Position numbers and translations under genes: made by a program. Shown here one piece after another: positions 1 to 8,753 of a stretch of 64,000 nt of DNA; the stretch's first letter is position 1; the number at the start of each line of letters is the position of its first letter. This stretch comes from Flavobacterium humidisoli (lineage in GTDB: Bacteria; Bacteroidota; Bacteroidia; Flavobacteriales; Flavobacteriaceae), in contig NZ_CP096829.1 of assembly GCF_023272795.1 (NCBI RefSeq), positions 3,100,001 through 3,164,000 of the forward strand. The letters run 5' to 3'. The notes below the pieces were generated by a model. The model saw only the letters and a program-made list of their open reading frames with translations. It searched no databases and had not been told where the DNA came from.

Positions 1-292
1 TTTCTTCGTAAAGGCGAAGTTTGTTTTGTATCGTATTTAAATTTTGTTGCAAGGTTTCAATCTTATTTAATAAATGTGCAATTGCATCAATTCCTTCCAG
101 ATTTATTTTGAGATCATAATGCATTCGAATCATTTTTTCAACTGTTGGCAACTGTTCTGGTTCCAGAAATTCGTCATTTTGTTCCGTAATAATATGAATA
201 AGCCCATAATTATTAAGCTCGGTTATAAAAGTGTTTTCAATTTCGTGATAGATACAAAACTCTTTGATCTGTATTAAGTTTTTATTTTTCAT
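1..292 (-). CDS. cbpM: Chaperone modulator CbpM-like protein (3' end off window)
   Basis: The reading frame starts with ATG at 292, overlapping the TGA of the upstream J-protein gene (ATGA overlap), and stays open to the window edge for 97 codons. The product starts MKNKNLIQIKEFC and contains YGLIHI near residue 30 and a coiled-coil-like C-terminus rich in Leu, Gln and Asn. CbpM proteins of about 100 residues bind the J-domain of CbpA and inhibit it, and they are normally encoded directly after cbpA. Length, position and the YGLI-type segment agree with that family. The stop codon lies outside the window, so the protein is nearly but not fully visible. The identification rests on context plus modest sequence resemblance. 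Confidence 0.8.
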   Translation of the reverse strand, partial: MKNKNLIQIKEFCIYHEIENTFITELNNYGLIHIITEQNDEFLEPEQLPTVEKMIRMHYDLKINLEGIDAIAHLLNKIETLQQNLNTIQNKLRLYEE

Positions 293-1209
293 GACTTTCT
301 TAGTTTTGCTAATTCTTCAAATAACTCTTTTTCTTTCTCCGAAAGTTTTGTTGGAAGTTTGATGGTATAGGTAATGTATAAATCACCAAATTGATTCTCT
401 TTTTTATAAACAGGAAATCCTTTTCCTTTCAATTTTACTTTTGTCCCAGGCTGAGTTTCTGCTGGGACTTTAATTTTTACTTTTCCATCAAAAGTATTGA
501 TATACGTTTCTCCGCCTAAAATAGCGGTGTACAAATCAATTGGTGCGTCGGCGTATAAATTATTTCCTTCACGTTTAAAATCGGAATTATTAGAAATTAT
601 AAAAGTAATGTACAAATCGCCGTTTGGACCCCCGTTTACACCAGGCCCGCCATGATTTGGAATTTTAATGATCTGTCCGTTTTCTACACCGGCAGGAATT
701 GTAATTCGAATATTTTTTCCGTTTACAGTTAAGTTTTGTTTATGTGTTGTGTAAGCTGCTTTAAGATCCAGTTCTAATTCGGCATTAAAGTCCTGTCCTC
801 TATATTTAGACTGTGAGCGCGTTCTTCCTCCGCCATACATCGAATTGAAAAAATCGGAGAAATCACTTCCAGAAAAATCTCCGCCTCCGAAACCAGAGAA
901 ATCGCCTTCAGAATATTGATAACCGCCCTGCTGTCTGTTTTGCTGCTGATTCGGATCGTAGCCTGCTTTTTCAAATTCTTCAGCATGTTTCCAGTCTTTT
1001 CCGTACTTATCGTATTTTTTTCGATTTTCGGGATTGCTTAAAACTTCGTTTGCTTCATTTATTTCTTTGAATTTTTTCTCGGGTTCTTTATCATTCGGAT
1101 TTAAATCTGGATGATATTTCCTAGCCAGTTTTCTATAGGCCTTTTTGATGTCTGCCTCGGTAGCCGATTTTGTAACATCCAATATTTTGTAGTAATCTAT
1201 ATAATCCAT
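289..1209 (-). CDS. cbpA: CbpA-type DnaJ co-chaperone
   Basis: This 306-residue J-protein has an N-terminal J-domain (residues 4-70) with the HPD tripeptide at 33-35, which stimulates the DnaK ATPase. A Gly/Phe-rich linker follows (about 85-130, with repeated FGGG and DFSDFF elements), then a DnaJ C-terminal substrate-binding region (about 140-300). The CxxCxGxG zinc-finger repeats of true DnaJ are absent, which makes it a class B/CbpA-like protein acting in the cytoplasm with DnaK. The downstream cbpM-like gene overlaps its stop codon, so the two are very likely translationally coupled. In E. coli CbpM restrains CbpA by the same pairing. No clear TAnnTTTG promoter was found directly upstream. 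Confidence 0.93.
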   Translation of the reverse strand: MDYIDYYKILDVTKSATEADIKKAYRKLARKYHPDLNPNDKEPEKKFKEINEANEVLSNPENRKKYDKYGKDWKHAEEFEKAGYDPNQQQNRQQGGYQYSEGDFSGFGGGDFSGSDFSDFFNSMYGGGRTRSQSKYRGQDFNAELELDLKAAYTTHKQNLTVNGKNIRITIPAGVENGQIIKIPNHGGPGVNGGPNGDLYITFIISNNSDFKREGNNLYADAPIDLYTAILGGETYINTFDGKVKIKVPAETQPGTKVKLKGKGFPVYKKENQFGDLYITYTIKLPTKLSEKEKELFEELAKLRKS

Positions 1210-1414
1210 TTTGCTGTAATTTATAAATGGTAAATAAAGTCTTCAAGGTAAGAATAAGTTGTTAATAATCAAAATATTGAATATGTTTATAAAGGGAGTC
1301 TTTGGAATTTGTAATTTGTAAAATTGGAATTTAGTTTTTTGCGAAGCAAAAAGAGTTTGGCAGGTTTTTTGATTCCAAAAATTAGCTTAATTTAATGTTA
1401 TAAAACTCCTAAAG

Positions 1415-1446
1415 TTGTAGCACCTAACTAAATTATACTATTTTTG
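1415..1446 (+). promoter_or_regulatory. Bacteroidota-type promoter for the exported protein gene
   Basis: TTG at 1415-1417 and TATTTTTG at 1439-1446 are separated by 21 bp and match the -33/-7 (TTG, TAnnTTTG) pattern. Transcription would start near 1452, upstream of the ATG at 1505. That makes the in-frame TTG at 1460 an unlikely start. Confidence 0.6.
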
Positions 1447-1504
1447 TGATGCTAGACTTTTGGTTTGTATTAATTATAAAAGCCCATTCGACAATACTTT
1501 TTCA

Positions 1505-2218
1505 ATGAAGCACATTTTATTTTTCATATTATTTTTTACTGCACTGTCAGTATCTGCCCAAGTCGAATTTAATTCTAAATTCAAAGCTATTCCTGGGGGG
1601 AAATTTACTGCAAAGCCAAAAAAGACTCCGATTCCTGATGTAAAAGATCCGCAGGCAAATAATCTTGATGTGCCAAGCATTAAAACGCCAAATGTTTTTG
1701 AAAATACAACTATAACTCCAAAATCAAAATTTCAGATTGGAGAAGAAAAAAGCAAATTTACCATGTCTACTGAAACAGATTTTGCTAATCCCGGCGACCG
1801 ATATGTCGCCAAAATGGAAAAAGATTTGGATAAAAGTTTAAAAGATGCAGGTTTAAGAGAAGGGCGAGGAGTATTGGTGAAGAGGAATATCTCGTTGGGT
1901 GATTTTAAAACGAAGTCAGAATATTTTATAGTGAAGTTTCGAGATTTCGGAGCAATTGATGGCGATTTGGTAAAAGTGTCTTGCAATGAAGTTGTGGTAA
2001 GAGACCGAATTTTACTGGATTCCAATTTCCAGCAAGTGAAAATCAATCTTGGACAAGGTTTTAATAAATTAGATTTTGAAGCTCTAAATATAGGAACGCT
2101 AGGAGGAAACACTGCAGAAATACAGGTTTACGACGACAAAGGCAATCTCGTAACAAATGATTACTGGGATAATCTAGCGGCAGGTTTTAAAGCGTCGATA
2201 GTGGTTACGAAAGAATAG
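1505..2218 (+). CDS. Exported protein of unknown function
   Basis: The product is 237 residues. I chose the ATG at 1505 because it begins directly with a signal peptide (MKHILFFILFFTALSVSAQ, cleavage after about residue 19). An upstream TTG in frame would place 15 unlikely residues before it. The mature part begins with a Pro/Lys-rich low-complexity stretch (about 25-80), followed by a compact region of alternating hydrophobic and charged residues and a C-terminus of beta character (VKVSCNEVVV, AEIQVYDDKGN). No cysteine pair, catalytic motif or lipobox is visible. I do not recognise the family. Periplasmic or secreted location is inferred from the signal peptide. It has its own promoter and stands alone between the leftward cbpA pair and a convergent lipoprotein gene. 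Confidence 0.8.
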   Translation: MKHILFFILFFTALSVSAQVEFNSKFKAIPGGKFTAKPKKTPIPDVKDPQANNLDVPSIKTPNVFENTTITPKSKFQIGEEKSKFTMSTETDFANPGDRYVAKMEKDLDKSLKDAGLREGRGVLVKRNISLGDFKTKSEYFIVKFRDFGAIDGDLVKVSCNEVVVRDRILLDSNFQQVKINLGQGFNKLDFEALNIGTLGGNTAEIQVYDDKGNLVTNDYWDNLAAGFKASIVVTKE

Positions 2219-2238
2219 AGCGCTTTCAGCACTAGGTA

Positions 2239-2306
2239 CAAAGCAACAAAGGTTCAAAGGAACAAAGTTTTTACACTTCGTTTACCTTTGGACCTTTGTT
2301 GCTTTG
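2239..2306. repeat. Imperfect inverted repeat between convergent genes
   Basis: Two 22-bp arms (2239-2260 and 2285-2306) pair with one mismatch around a 24-nt loop. The arms are built from the motif AAGGTTCAAAGG / CCTTTGGACCTTTG. The repeat lies between the convergent ends of the exported protein gene and the lipoprotein gene, where it could act as a bidirectional terminator. A relative lies at 2918-2989, on the other side of the lipoprotein gene. Confidence 0.7.
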
Positions 2307-2326
2307 AGGCTTTTGAACCTCAAAAA

Positions 2327-2854
2327 TTAGAACGGATCTGCGGTCACTTTAAACTTCATTTCTGCTTTTACAGTCACATCTTTTGTTAAAGTTTCTTTCA
2401 ATGTTACTTTCGTTCTGATTTTGTAACTGTCTGCTTTTATATATTCATCTAATCTTTTATCAGTACAAATCAAATCGATCGTGTTGCTGGATACATTGAT
2501 ATTGTCTGCATACGCTAATTCAATTTCTTCTGAGTTAGACGCAGAAATATATAGATGAACAGATTTTAAAAAAGTAAATGTTTTATCCGAAGGATCTATA
2601 ATAGATAATTTCAGCGATCTGATTTTTACATCTTTCACCAAATTTGCTTTTGTTTTATTGTTTTCAAACTCAGCAGAAGAATTGGTCGTAACCTCTGGCG
2701 TAATAATCTCTGAAGGTAAATTGATTGGAGAAGTGCTTTGTATTTTAATCGAAGCATTGTTCGAAATAGTAAAAGTTAGCAAATCATCGACAGTGTTGCA
2801 AGAGCTAAAAAAGATTGACAAGAAAGCTGTCAGGGCAATAATTTTTGATTTCAT
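2327..2854 (-). CDS. Lipoprotein of unknown function
   Basis: The product is 175 residues. It begins MKSKIIALTAFLSIFFSSC with a lipobox ending at Cys19, so it should be lipid-anchored after signal peptidase II cleavage. The remainder is Ser/Thr/Lys-rich with alternating hydrophobic residues, suggesting a beta-rich domain (LKSVHLYISASNSEEIELAYA). It has no catalytic motif that I recognise. It is divergent from guaA and convergent with the exported protein gene at 1505-2218. Related inverted repeats flank it on both sides (2239-2306 and 2918-2989), so it may sit in a segment bounded by repeats. The function is unknown. Confidence 0.8.
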   Translation of the reverse strand: MKSKIIALTAFLSIFFSSCNTVDDLLTFTISNNASIKIQSTSPINLPSEIITPEVTTNSSAEFENNKTKANLVKDVKIRSLKLSIIDPSDKTFTFLKSVHLYISASNSEEIELAYADNINVSSNTIDLICTDKRLDEYIKADSYKIRTKVTLKETLTKDVTVKAEMKFKVTADPF

Positions 2855-2917
2855 GGTTAAATTAAGTTGGGTTTTTCGTTATGTACGAAATAAGATAGTT
2901 TTTGGATTTTTGTTTTT

Positions 2918-2989
2918 AAGGTTCAAAGTAACAAAGCAAAAACGTTCCATGAAAATACAATCCTTTGAACCTTTGTAACTCTGAACCTT
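2918..2989. repeat. Imperfect inverted repeat, relative of 2239-2306
   Basis: A 19-bp left arm (2918-2936) pairs with 2971-2989 with two mismatches. Both use the AAGGTTCAAAG / CTTTGAACCTT vocabulary of the repeat at 2239-2306. It lies in the divergent gap between the lipoprotein gene and guaA. Confidence 0.65.
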
Positions 2990-2996
2990 TAAACCT

Positions 2997-3046
2997 AAAA
3001 ATCGGAGCGTTGAAAAAAAATGTTTTTTTTCACTGCTCCGATTTTT
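2997..3046. other. Long hairpin upstream of guaA
   Basis: AAAAATCGGAGC (2997-3008) pairs with GCTCCGATTTTT (3035-3046). Inside lie A8 (3013-3020) and T8 (3023-3030), so nearly the whole 50 nt can fold into one stem with a TG turn. It looks like a rho-independent terminator, yet both neighbouring genes diverge from it and neither would end here. It could be a leftover terminator or an element affecting guaA initiation. Confidence 0.6.
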
Positions 3047-3065
3047 CAATTTCGAATATAAAAAG

Positions 3066-3073
3066 TATTTTTG
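3066..3073 (+). promoter_or_regulatory. -7 promoter element of guaA, nearly abutting the start codon
   Basis: TATTTTTG matches TAnnTTTG and ends only 3 nt before the ATG at 3077. A start site at the usual distance would fall at or next to the ATG, giving a leaderless or near-leaderless mRNA. The expected -33 position holds only a T-run. Confidence 0.45.
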
Positions 3074-3076
3074 CGC

Positions 3077-4606
3077 ATGCAACACAACGTACTTATTTTA
3101 GATTTCGGATCGCAATATACTCAGCTTATTGCGCGTAGAGTTCGCGAATTAAATATATTCTGCGAAATTTTTCCTTACAATCACATTCCAAGTGATTTAT
3201 CAAGTTATAAAGCCGTAATTTTAGGAGGAAGCCCTTTCTCTGTTAGAGGAGAAGATGCGCCACATCCTGATTTATCACAAATTAGAGGTAAAATGCCTTT
3301 GCTTGCTGTTTGTTACGGAGCTCAATATTTGGCTCATTTCAGCGGTGGTGAAGTAGCTGCTTCAAATACAAGAGAATACGGTAGAGCAAACTTGTCTTAT
3401 ATTAAAGAAGGTGAAACTTTCTTTGAAGGAGTTTCAGAAAATAGCCAGGTTTGGATGAGCCACAGCGATAGTATCAAAGCGCTTCCAACAAATGCTGTAA
3501 AATTGGCAAGCACACATGATGTAGAATATGCAGCTTACAAAATTGAAGGCGAAACTACTTATGCAATTCAATATCATCCAGAAGTTTACCATTCAACAGA
3601 TGGAAAAAAAATGCTGGAGAATTTCTTGGTAAAAATTGCTGAAGTTCCTCAAAACTTTACACCAAATGCTTTCGTTGACGAAATGGTAGCAGAACTGAAA
3701 GAGAAATTAGGAAACGATAAAGTGGTTCTTGGCTTATCTGGAGGAGTAGATTCTACTGTAGCGGCAGTTTTATTAAACAAAGCAATTGGACAAAATTTAT
3801 ACTGCATCTTTGTTAACAATGGACTTTTACGTAAAAACGAATTCCAAAATGTATTAGATCAATACAAAGGAATGGGGTTAAATGTAAAAGGTGTAGATGC
3901 TGGAGATCGTTTTCTTGGCGAATTAGCAGGAATTAGTGATCCTGAAACAAAACGTAAAACAATTGGTCGTGTATTTATCGAAGTTTTTGATGATGAATCG
4001 CACTTATTAGAAGACGTAAAATGGTTAGCCCAGGGAACTATTTATCCAGACGTAATCGAATCTGTTTCGGTAAAAGGACCATCTGCGACAATTAAATCGC
4101 ACCACAATGTTGGTGGATTACCAGATTATATGAAATTAAAAATTGTAGAACCTCTTAGAATGCTTTTTAAAGACGAAGTAAGACGAGTAGGAGCTACATT
4201 AGGAATAGATCCAGAATTATTAGGAAGACACCCTTTCCCAGGGCCTGGATTATCAATCAGGATTTTAGGAGATATTACTCCAGAGAAAGTACAGATTTTA
4301 CAAGATGTTGATTCTGTATTTATTGAAGGATTAAAATCTTGGGGATTATATGATAAAGTTTGGCAGGCGGGAGCAATTTTGCTTCCTGTAAACAGTGTTG
4401 GTGTTATGGGAGATGAGCGTACTTACGAAAAAGTAGTAGCGCTTAGAGCTGTAGAATCAACAGATGGAATGACTGCTGATTGGGTTCATTTGCCTTACGA
4501 TTTCTTGATGAAAGTGTCAAATGATATTATCAATAAAGTAAAAGGCGTGAATCGTGTAGTTTACGATATTAGTTCAAAACCACCAGCAACAATTGAGTGG
4601 GAATAG
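3077..4606 (+). CDS. guaA: GMP synthase (glutamine-hydrolysing)
   Basis: This 509-residue enzyme converts XMP to GMP using glutamine and ATP in the cytoplasm. The N-terminal class I amidotransferase domain carries the triad Cys79 (in [10 protein letters not shown]), His167 and Glu169 (YHPEV). The ATP-pyrophosphatase domain begins near 205, with the P-loop SGGVDS at 221-226. The C-terminal dimerisation domain ends in the typical KPPATIEWE. Length and architecture are full. The ATG at 3077 was chosen over an in-frame TTG two codons upstream, because that TTG lies within the -7 promoter element. The CYGAQ motif has Ala where many GuaA proteins have Met, a common variant. A clear terminator follows. 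Confidence 0.98.
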
Positions 4607-4620
4607 TAGCATAAATTAAA

Positions 4621-4656
4621 ATTAAGGTCTTACATTTGTAAGGCCTTAATTTTTTA
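4621..4656 (+). terminator. Rho-independent terminator after guaA
   Basis: ATTAAGGTCTTAC (4621-4633) pairs with GTAAGGCCTTAAT (4638-4650, one G-U pair) around a 4-nt loop and is followed by T6. It ends 13 bp before the next ATG. Confidence 0.85.
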
Positions 4657-4669
4657 TAACCTACTATTT

Positions 4670-6583
4670 ATGAGAGAACTTTTAACGATTTCTCTTGTGT
4701 TTGTTTTGTCTTTTAACAAAATAACTGCACAAGATGCAATAATTGAACACAGAATTCAAAAAGGAGAAACCGCTTTTTTCATTGCCCAAAAATACAAGGT
4801 TTCTGTAGATGAGATTTACAAACTCAACCCCGAATCGCAAAACGGAATCAAGGGTAATCAGATTATAAAGATTCCTGTTCATTCTCCAGAAAAAAAGAAT
4901 ACAGAGCAGCAAACCCATATTGTTACGCCCAAAGAAACATTGTTTGGTTTGTCTAAACAATATCATGTTTCGGTTGAAGTTATTCAGAATGCCAATCCAG
5001 AAATTCTAGCCAACGGACTCCAAATTGGCCAAGAATTAATAATTCCTCAAAATTTAGATAGTGCAACTAAATCAGAAGTTGTTGCTGCTTCAAAAACGAC
5101 ACATCAAGTTGTGGCTAAAGAATCTTTATTCAGTATCGCGAGACAATACAATGTTTCGGTTCAAGATTTAGAAAATTTAAATAAAGACATTTTGATTAAT
5201 GGATTGCAAATTGGTCAAACAATTTCAATTCCAAACAAAAGAAAAACTTTGGACGGAAGAGTTCGTGTAATTAATCAGGAAACCATTTTTCATGTTGTAG
5301 AGCCAAAAGAAACTAAATTTTCGATTGCTAAGAAATACGGAATTTCAATTGAGCAATTAGAATCTCAAAATCCTGAAATTGTAAACGGATTAGTTGTTGG
5401 AAACAAATTAGCCATCAATACTGCAGCAATAAAACCATCAAACGAAAGTGAAGAATTGATGTTGGCTTTGGCCGAAAAACAAGTTGTGGTTGAAAAAACA
5501 AAAGCAAAAACAGTCGAAATTGAGGATTTAAAAGACCGTCTTGTTGTTCAGAAAGAAATGAATCAGAAAATTATAAAAATTAATGATCTGAAAGTGAATC
5601 TGAACGATATGAATGGCTCCAAAGAAAACTCGGTTGAAAAATTGCGTTTGGTTTTGGAAGCTAATAAAAATGTTCAAGATATTTTAATGGCTAAGTTAGA
5701 TTCGCTTGTCACTTCAATGAATAATGATTTGAAAGAATTAAAACGAATGGAAATTTTAAATGTTGAAGAATCTAAAAGACTAGAAAAACAATCTTCTGAA
5801 GGAATCAATAAAACGAATGAATTATCGTCTCAATTGAAAAAGGAACTGGCAGAAAACAGAAAAGCTTACGCTGGTTTGATGAATAAAGTGGAAAAAATCG
5901 CAGTTGAGGAAAATCAGGAATACAAGAAGAAAATCCGCGAAAGCGAGAAAAAATCCAATACAGAACCTTTACAGCAGCGTTTGTCTTTAGAAGAAATTAA
6001 ACGTTATAAAATCGAGCAGGAAAGGGGAGATGAAAAAAATCAGCTTTTGATTGCTAAAATTGATTCTTTGGACACTCAGAAAAAAATTGAAGTAAAAAGA
6101 CACATCAGTAAAGCTTCTTATTATAGTATGGAAGCTCGAAAATTTGATGATAAATTGGCTTTGATCAAATTGAAAAAATATCAGGATGAAGCCGTTAAGA
6201 AACAGAAAAAAAATGGTGCAGGAGAAAATTCTAAAACAATTTCATTGCAAGAAATGAAACAAGAATTGAAAGATAATCCGTTGAGACCTGACAAAACAGT
6301 AAAAGTTGAAGTTTATGATAATCTTAAAGAAGTTTCAAACGGGTATTACTTAGTTTTAGGTATATTTACAGACGCAGTTGACCGAGATAAACTCATTATG
6401 AAACTCATTGATTCTGGCGAATTTAACGCTAGCTTCTTTTTCAACATTAACAGCCTTTCTTATTATGTTTACGCCGATAAGTTCGAAAATATGGAAGAAG
6501 TGCTTTATAAATGCAAGAAAAAAGAAGAAGATGAGTTATATAAAGAAATCATTATCGCTAAAGTAGAAATCGATTTAAGGTAA
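4670..6583 (+). CDS. Multi-LysM exported protein with coiled coil
   Basis: The product is 637 residues with a signal peptide (residues 1-20, ending ITAQ). Four LysM repeats follow at roughly 27-70, 82-126, 144-188 and 208-252, each with the GET..IA..Y.VS....NP pattern. LysM modules bind N-acetylglucosamine-containing glycans such as peptidoglycan. Residues about 262-530 are Lys/Glu/Leu-rich and strongly coiled-coil-like. The last 90 residues (GYYLVLGIFTDAVDRDKL onward) have the look of a SPOR-like fold. Together these suggest a periplasmic peptidoglycan-associated scaffold. The next gene is also multi-LysM and co-directional after a 94-bp gap. The exact role is unknown. Confidence 0.88.
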   Translation: MRELLTISLVFVLSFNKITAQDAIIEHRIQKGETAFFIAQKYKVSVDEIYKLNPESQNGIKGNQIIKIPVHSPEKKNTEQQTHIVTPKETLFGLSKQYHVSVEVIQNANPEILANGLQIGQELIIPQNLDSATKSEVVAASKTTHQVVAKESLFSIARQYNVSVQDLENLNKDILINGLQIGQTISIPNKRKTLDGRVRVINQETIFHVVEPKETKFSIAKKYGISIEQLESQNPEIVNGLVVGNKLAINTAAIKPSNESEELMLALAEKQVVVEKTKAKTVEIEDLKDRLVVQKEMNQKIIKINDLKVNLNDMNGSKENSVEKLRLVLEANKNVQDILMAKLDSLVTSMNNDLKELKRMEILNVEESKRLEKQSSEGINKTNELSSQLKKELAENRKAYAGLMNKVEKIAVEENQEYKKKIRESEKKSNTEPLQQRLSLEEIKRYKIEQERGDEKNQLLIAKIDSLDTQKKIEVKRHISKASYYSMEARKFDDKLALIKLKKYQDEAVKKQKKNGAGENSKTISLQEMKQELKDNPLRPDKTVKVEVYDNLKEVSNGYYLVLGIFTDAVDRDKLIMKLIDSGEFNASFFFNINSLSYYVYADKFENMEEVLYKCKKKEEDELYKEIIIAKVEIDLR

Positions 6584-6677
6584 TTTTTACAGCGATAAAG
6601 CAAACGGCGCGAATTTTGCTTTTAGTAAAATTGTAACTTATTTTAGAATTAGAAATTAAATTGTTTTAAGCCTTATT

Positions 6678-8753
6678 ATGAAATATTATTTAACAGTATT
6701 GTCTCTCGTATTTTTTATGACTTCCAGCGCATTTTCGCAAGAAAAAGTGGTGAAGTACAAAGTATCGAGCGGTGAGACGATTAATCAGATTGCACAAAAA
6801 TTTAAGGTAACGCCTTATGATATTTATCAGCTCAATCCAGATGCAAGAACAGGATTGGTGCCAAATTCTGTGTTGTTGATTCCGACAAAAACAGGAGAAG
6901 CAAAAAAAGAAGTTTCTGAAACTAAAACTGCTGCCGCTTCAGGAAAAGAAATTATCCATGAAGTGCAGCCAAAGGAAACGTTTTACAGTATTGAAAAAAA
7001 ATACGGAATTTCGGATGAAGCTTTAAAAGCAGCTAATCCGTTTTTGGAAAAAACAGGTGTTCAAATCGGACAAAAATTGGTTATTCCAGCAAAAGGATCT
7101 TCTCCTAAAGCTGCGGCAGCAAAACCTGCTAAAGAAAAAGGTGCTGAAAAATATGTTTATCATGATGTTCAGCCAAAAGAAACAAAATTTGGTATTGCAA
7201 AACAGTATAATATTACGGTTGACGAATTAGAAAAACGCAATCCAGATATTGTTAACAGCTTGCCGGTTGGTTATCGATTAACCATAAAAGGAACAGCTCC
7301 AAAAACAGAATCTGCTCCACTAGAAACAGCAAAAGCTGCAGAAAGTAAAAAGCCTGCTGAAACTTCTAAAAAAGCAGTTTCTTATATGGAATATCAGGTA
7401 AAACCAAAAGAAACTTTTTACAGTTTAGGAAGGGTTTTTCATTTGACGCAAGAAGAACTAGTGGCATTAAATCCGTCACTTTCTGAAGGTGTAAAAGAAG
7501 GAATGGTTTTAAAAGTTCCAACAGGATATGTGGCTCCAGCTCCAATTATTGCAGCACAAGTTCCAGATAAACCTGCTGATTCTTCAGTGTATAAACCAGT
7601 TGAAAATGCTGGCGGTGGAATTAAAATTGTCGATAAAGTAAAATCGACTGAAAATGAAAACGTAGAAATTGTTGAATTGACCAAAAAGAAAGGGCTTAAT
7701 GAGCGCAAGAAAGTCGTTTTATTGCTTCCTTTTAATTTGGCAAAAGTACAAAGCGATACTTCTGGAACAGCTAACAGAATTAAAAACGACAAGTTCTTAA
7801 ACATGACTTTGGATTTTTATGCTGGAGCTATGATGGCGATTGATTCTGCAAAAACATTAAAACTTCCAATTGATGTGGCTATTTACGATTCTCAGGAAAC
7901 TAAAACAACCTCAAATGTTGTGGGTTTAACTCCGAAACTTCAAGATGCAGACGCTGTAATTGGACCATTTTACCAAAGTAACGCAGAAACGACAGCAAAT
8001 ATGCTGCGTTCGTATAATGTTCCAGTAATTTCTCCTTTATCAAAAGATAGTGCAAATCCGATTGACAATTTATACCAAACCATACCTTCAAATGACGTGA
8101 TTAGAAATTCGGTTTTTGATTATATGCGTTCTAAAAATGGAAATATTGTAGCAGTAGTCGATAAGAAAAAAGAATCGGTTATTAATTACATCAAACAAAA
8201 CCAAAAAGGAGTTGCATTTGCAACTTTAACCGAAACGGGCGGTTTGGATGTGGCTAATTTAAAAAGCTTGTTGATACCAAATCGAATGAATTACGTTGTG
8301 ATGGAGACAGGCAATACCGCGATGGTTAAAGCTACGATTAAAGCATTGCTAGATTCTCAGAAAACATGCCAAGTTCAATTGGTAATTTTAGAGCCAAACA
8401 GCACATTAGATACAGATGAAATCAGTTTTGATAATTTGATAAAATTGAAATTAATGTATCCTTCAGTAACGCGCGAAAGTGACGAACAGCCCGTTTTAAT
8501 TTATGAAAAACAATATCGTTTAAAAAACAAAGCAAATCCAACAACCTACGCAACTAGAGGATTTGACGTAACTTTTGACACGATGATGCGTTTATCTCAA
8601 GGAAAAACATTTCAAGAAACAGCTGATTTAATGACAACTCAGCAAGTAGACAATAAATTTCAATATTATAGAAAAGAAGATGGCGGACACGCTAATAAAG
8701 GCGTTTACATCTTATATTATGATAGTGACTTAACTTTAAAAGTAGCAAATTAA
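6678..8753 (+). CDS. LysM and periplasmic-receptor (PBP1-like) fusion protein
   Basis: The product is 691 residues with a signal peptide (ending SAFSQ, about 20). Four LysM repeats lie at about 25-70, 93-137, 155-200 and 237-281, separated by Ala/Lys/Pro-rich linkers. From about 340 a region resembling the type 1 periplasmic ligand-binding fold of branched-chain amino-acid receptors begins (KKVVLLLPFNLAKV, then DADAVIGPFYQSNAETTANML, then VPVISPLSKDS). The receptor half would sense or bind a small ligand while the LysM half holds it to peptidoglycan. No ABC permease gene is adjacent, so transport is not implied. Its stop codon overlaps the start of the OsmC gene by one base, indicating translational coupling. 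Confidence 0.88.
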   Translation: MKYYLTVLSLVFFMTSSAFSQEKVVKYKVSSGETINQIAQKFKVTPYDIYQLNPDARTGLVPNSVLLIPTKTGEAKKEVSETKTAAASGKEIIHEVQPKETFYSIEKKYGISDEALKAANPFLEKTGVQIGQKLVIPAKGSSPKAAAAKPAKEKGAEKYVYHDVQPKETKFGIAKQYNITVDELEKRNPDIVNSLPVGYRLTIKGTAPKTESAPLETAKAAESKKPAETSKKAVSYMEYQVKPKETFYSLGRVFHLTQEELVALNPSLSEGVKEGMVLKVPTGYVAPAPIIAAQVPDKPADSSVYKPVENAGGGIKIVDKVKSTENENVEIVELTKKKGLNERKKVVLLLPFNLAKVQSDTSGTANRIKNDKFLNMTLDFYAGAMMAIDSAKTLKLPIDVAIYDSQETKTTSNVVGLTPKLQDADAVIGPFYQSNAETTANMLRSYNVPVISPLSKDSANPIDNLYQTIPSNDVIRNSVFDYMRSKNGNIVAVVDKKKESVINYIKQNQKGVAFATLTETGGLDVANLKSLLIPNRMNYVVMETGNTAMVKATIKALLDSQKTCQVQLVILEPNSTLDTDEISFDNLIKLKLMYPSVTRESDEQPVLIYEKQYRLKNKANPTTYATRGFDVTFDTMMRLSQGKTFQETADLMTTQQVDNKFQYYRKEDGGHANKGVYILYYDSDLTLKVAN

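Noticed and set aside
74..277. Plus-strand open frame of 67 codons at the left edge
   Set aside because: It is antisense to a minus-strand frame that overlaps the cbpA stop and reads as a CbpM-like protein.
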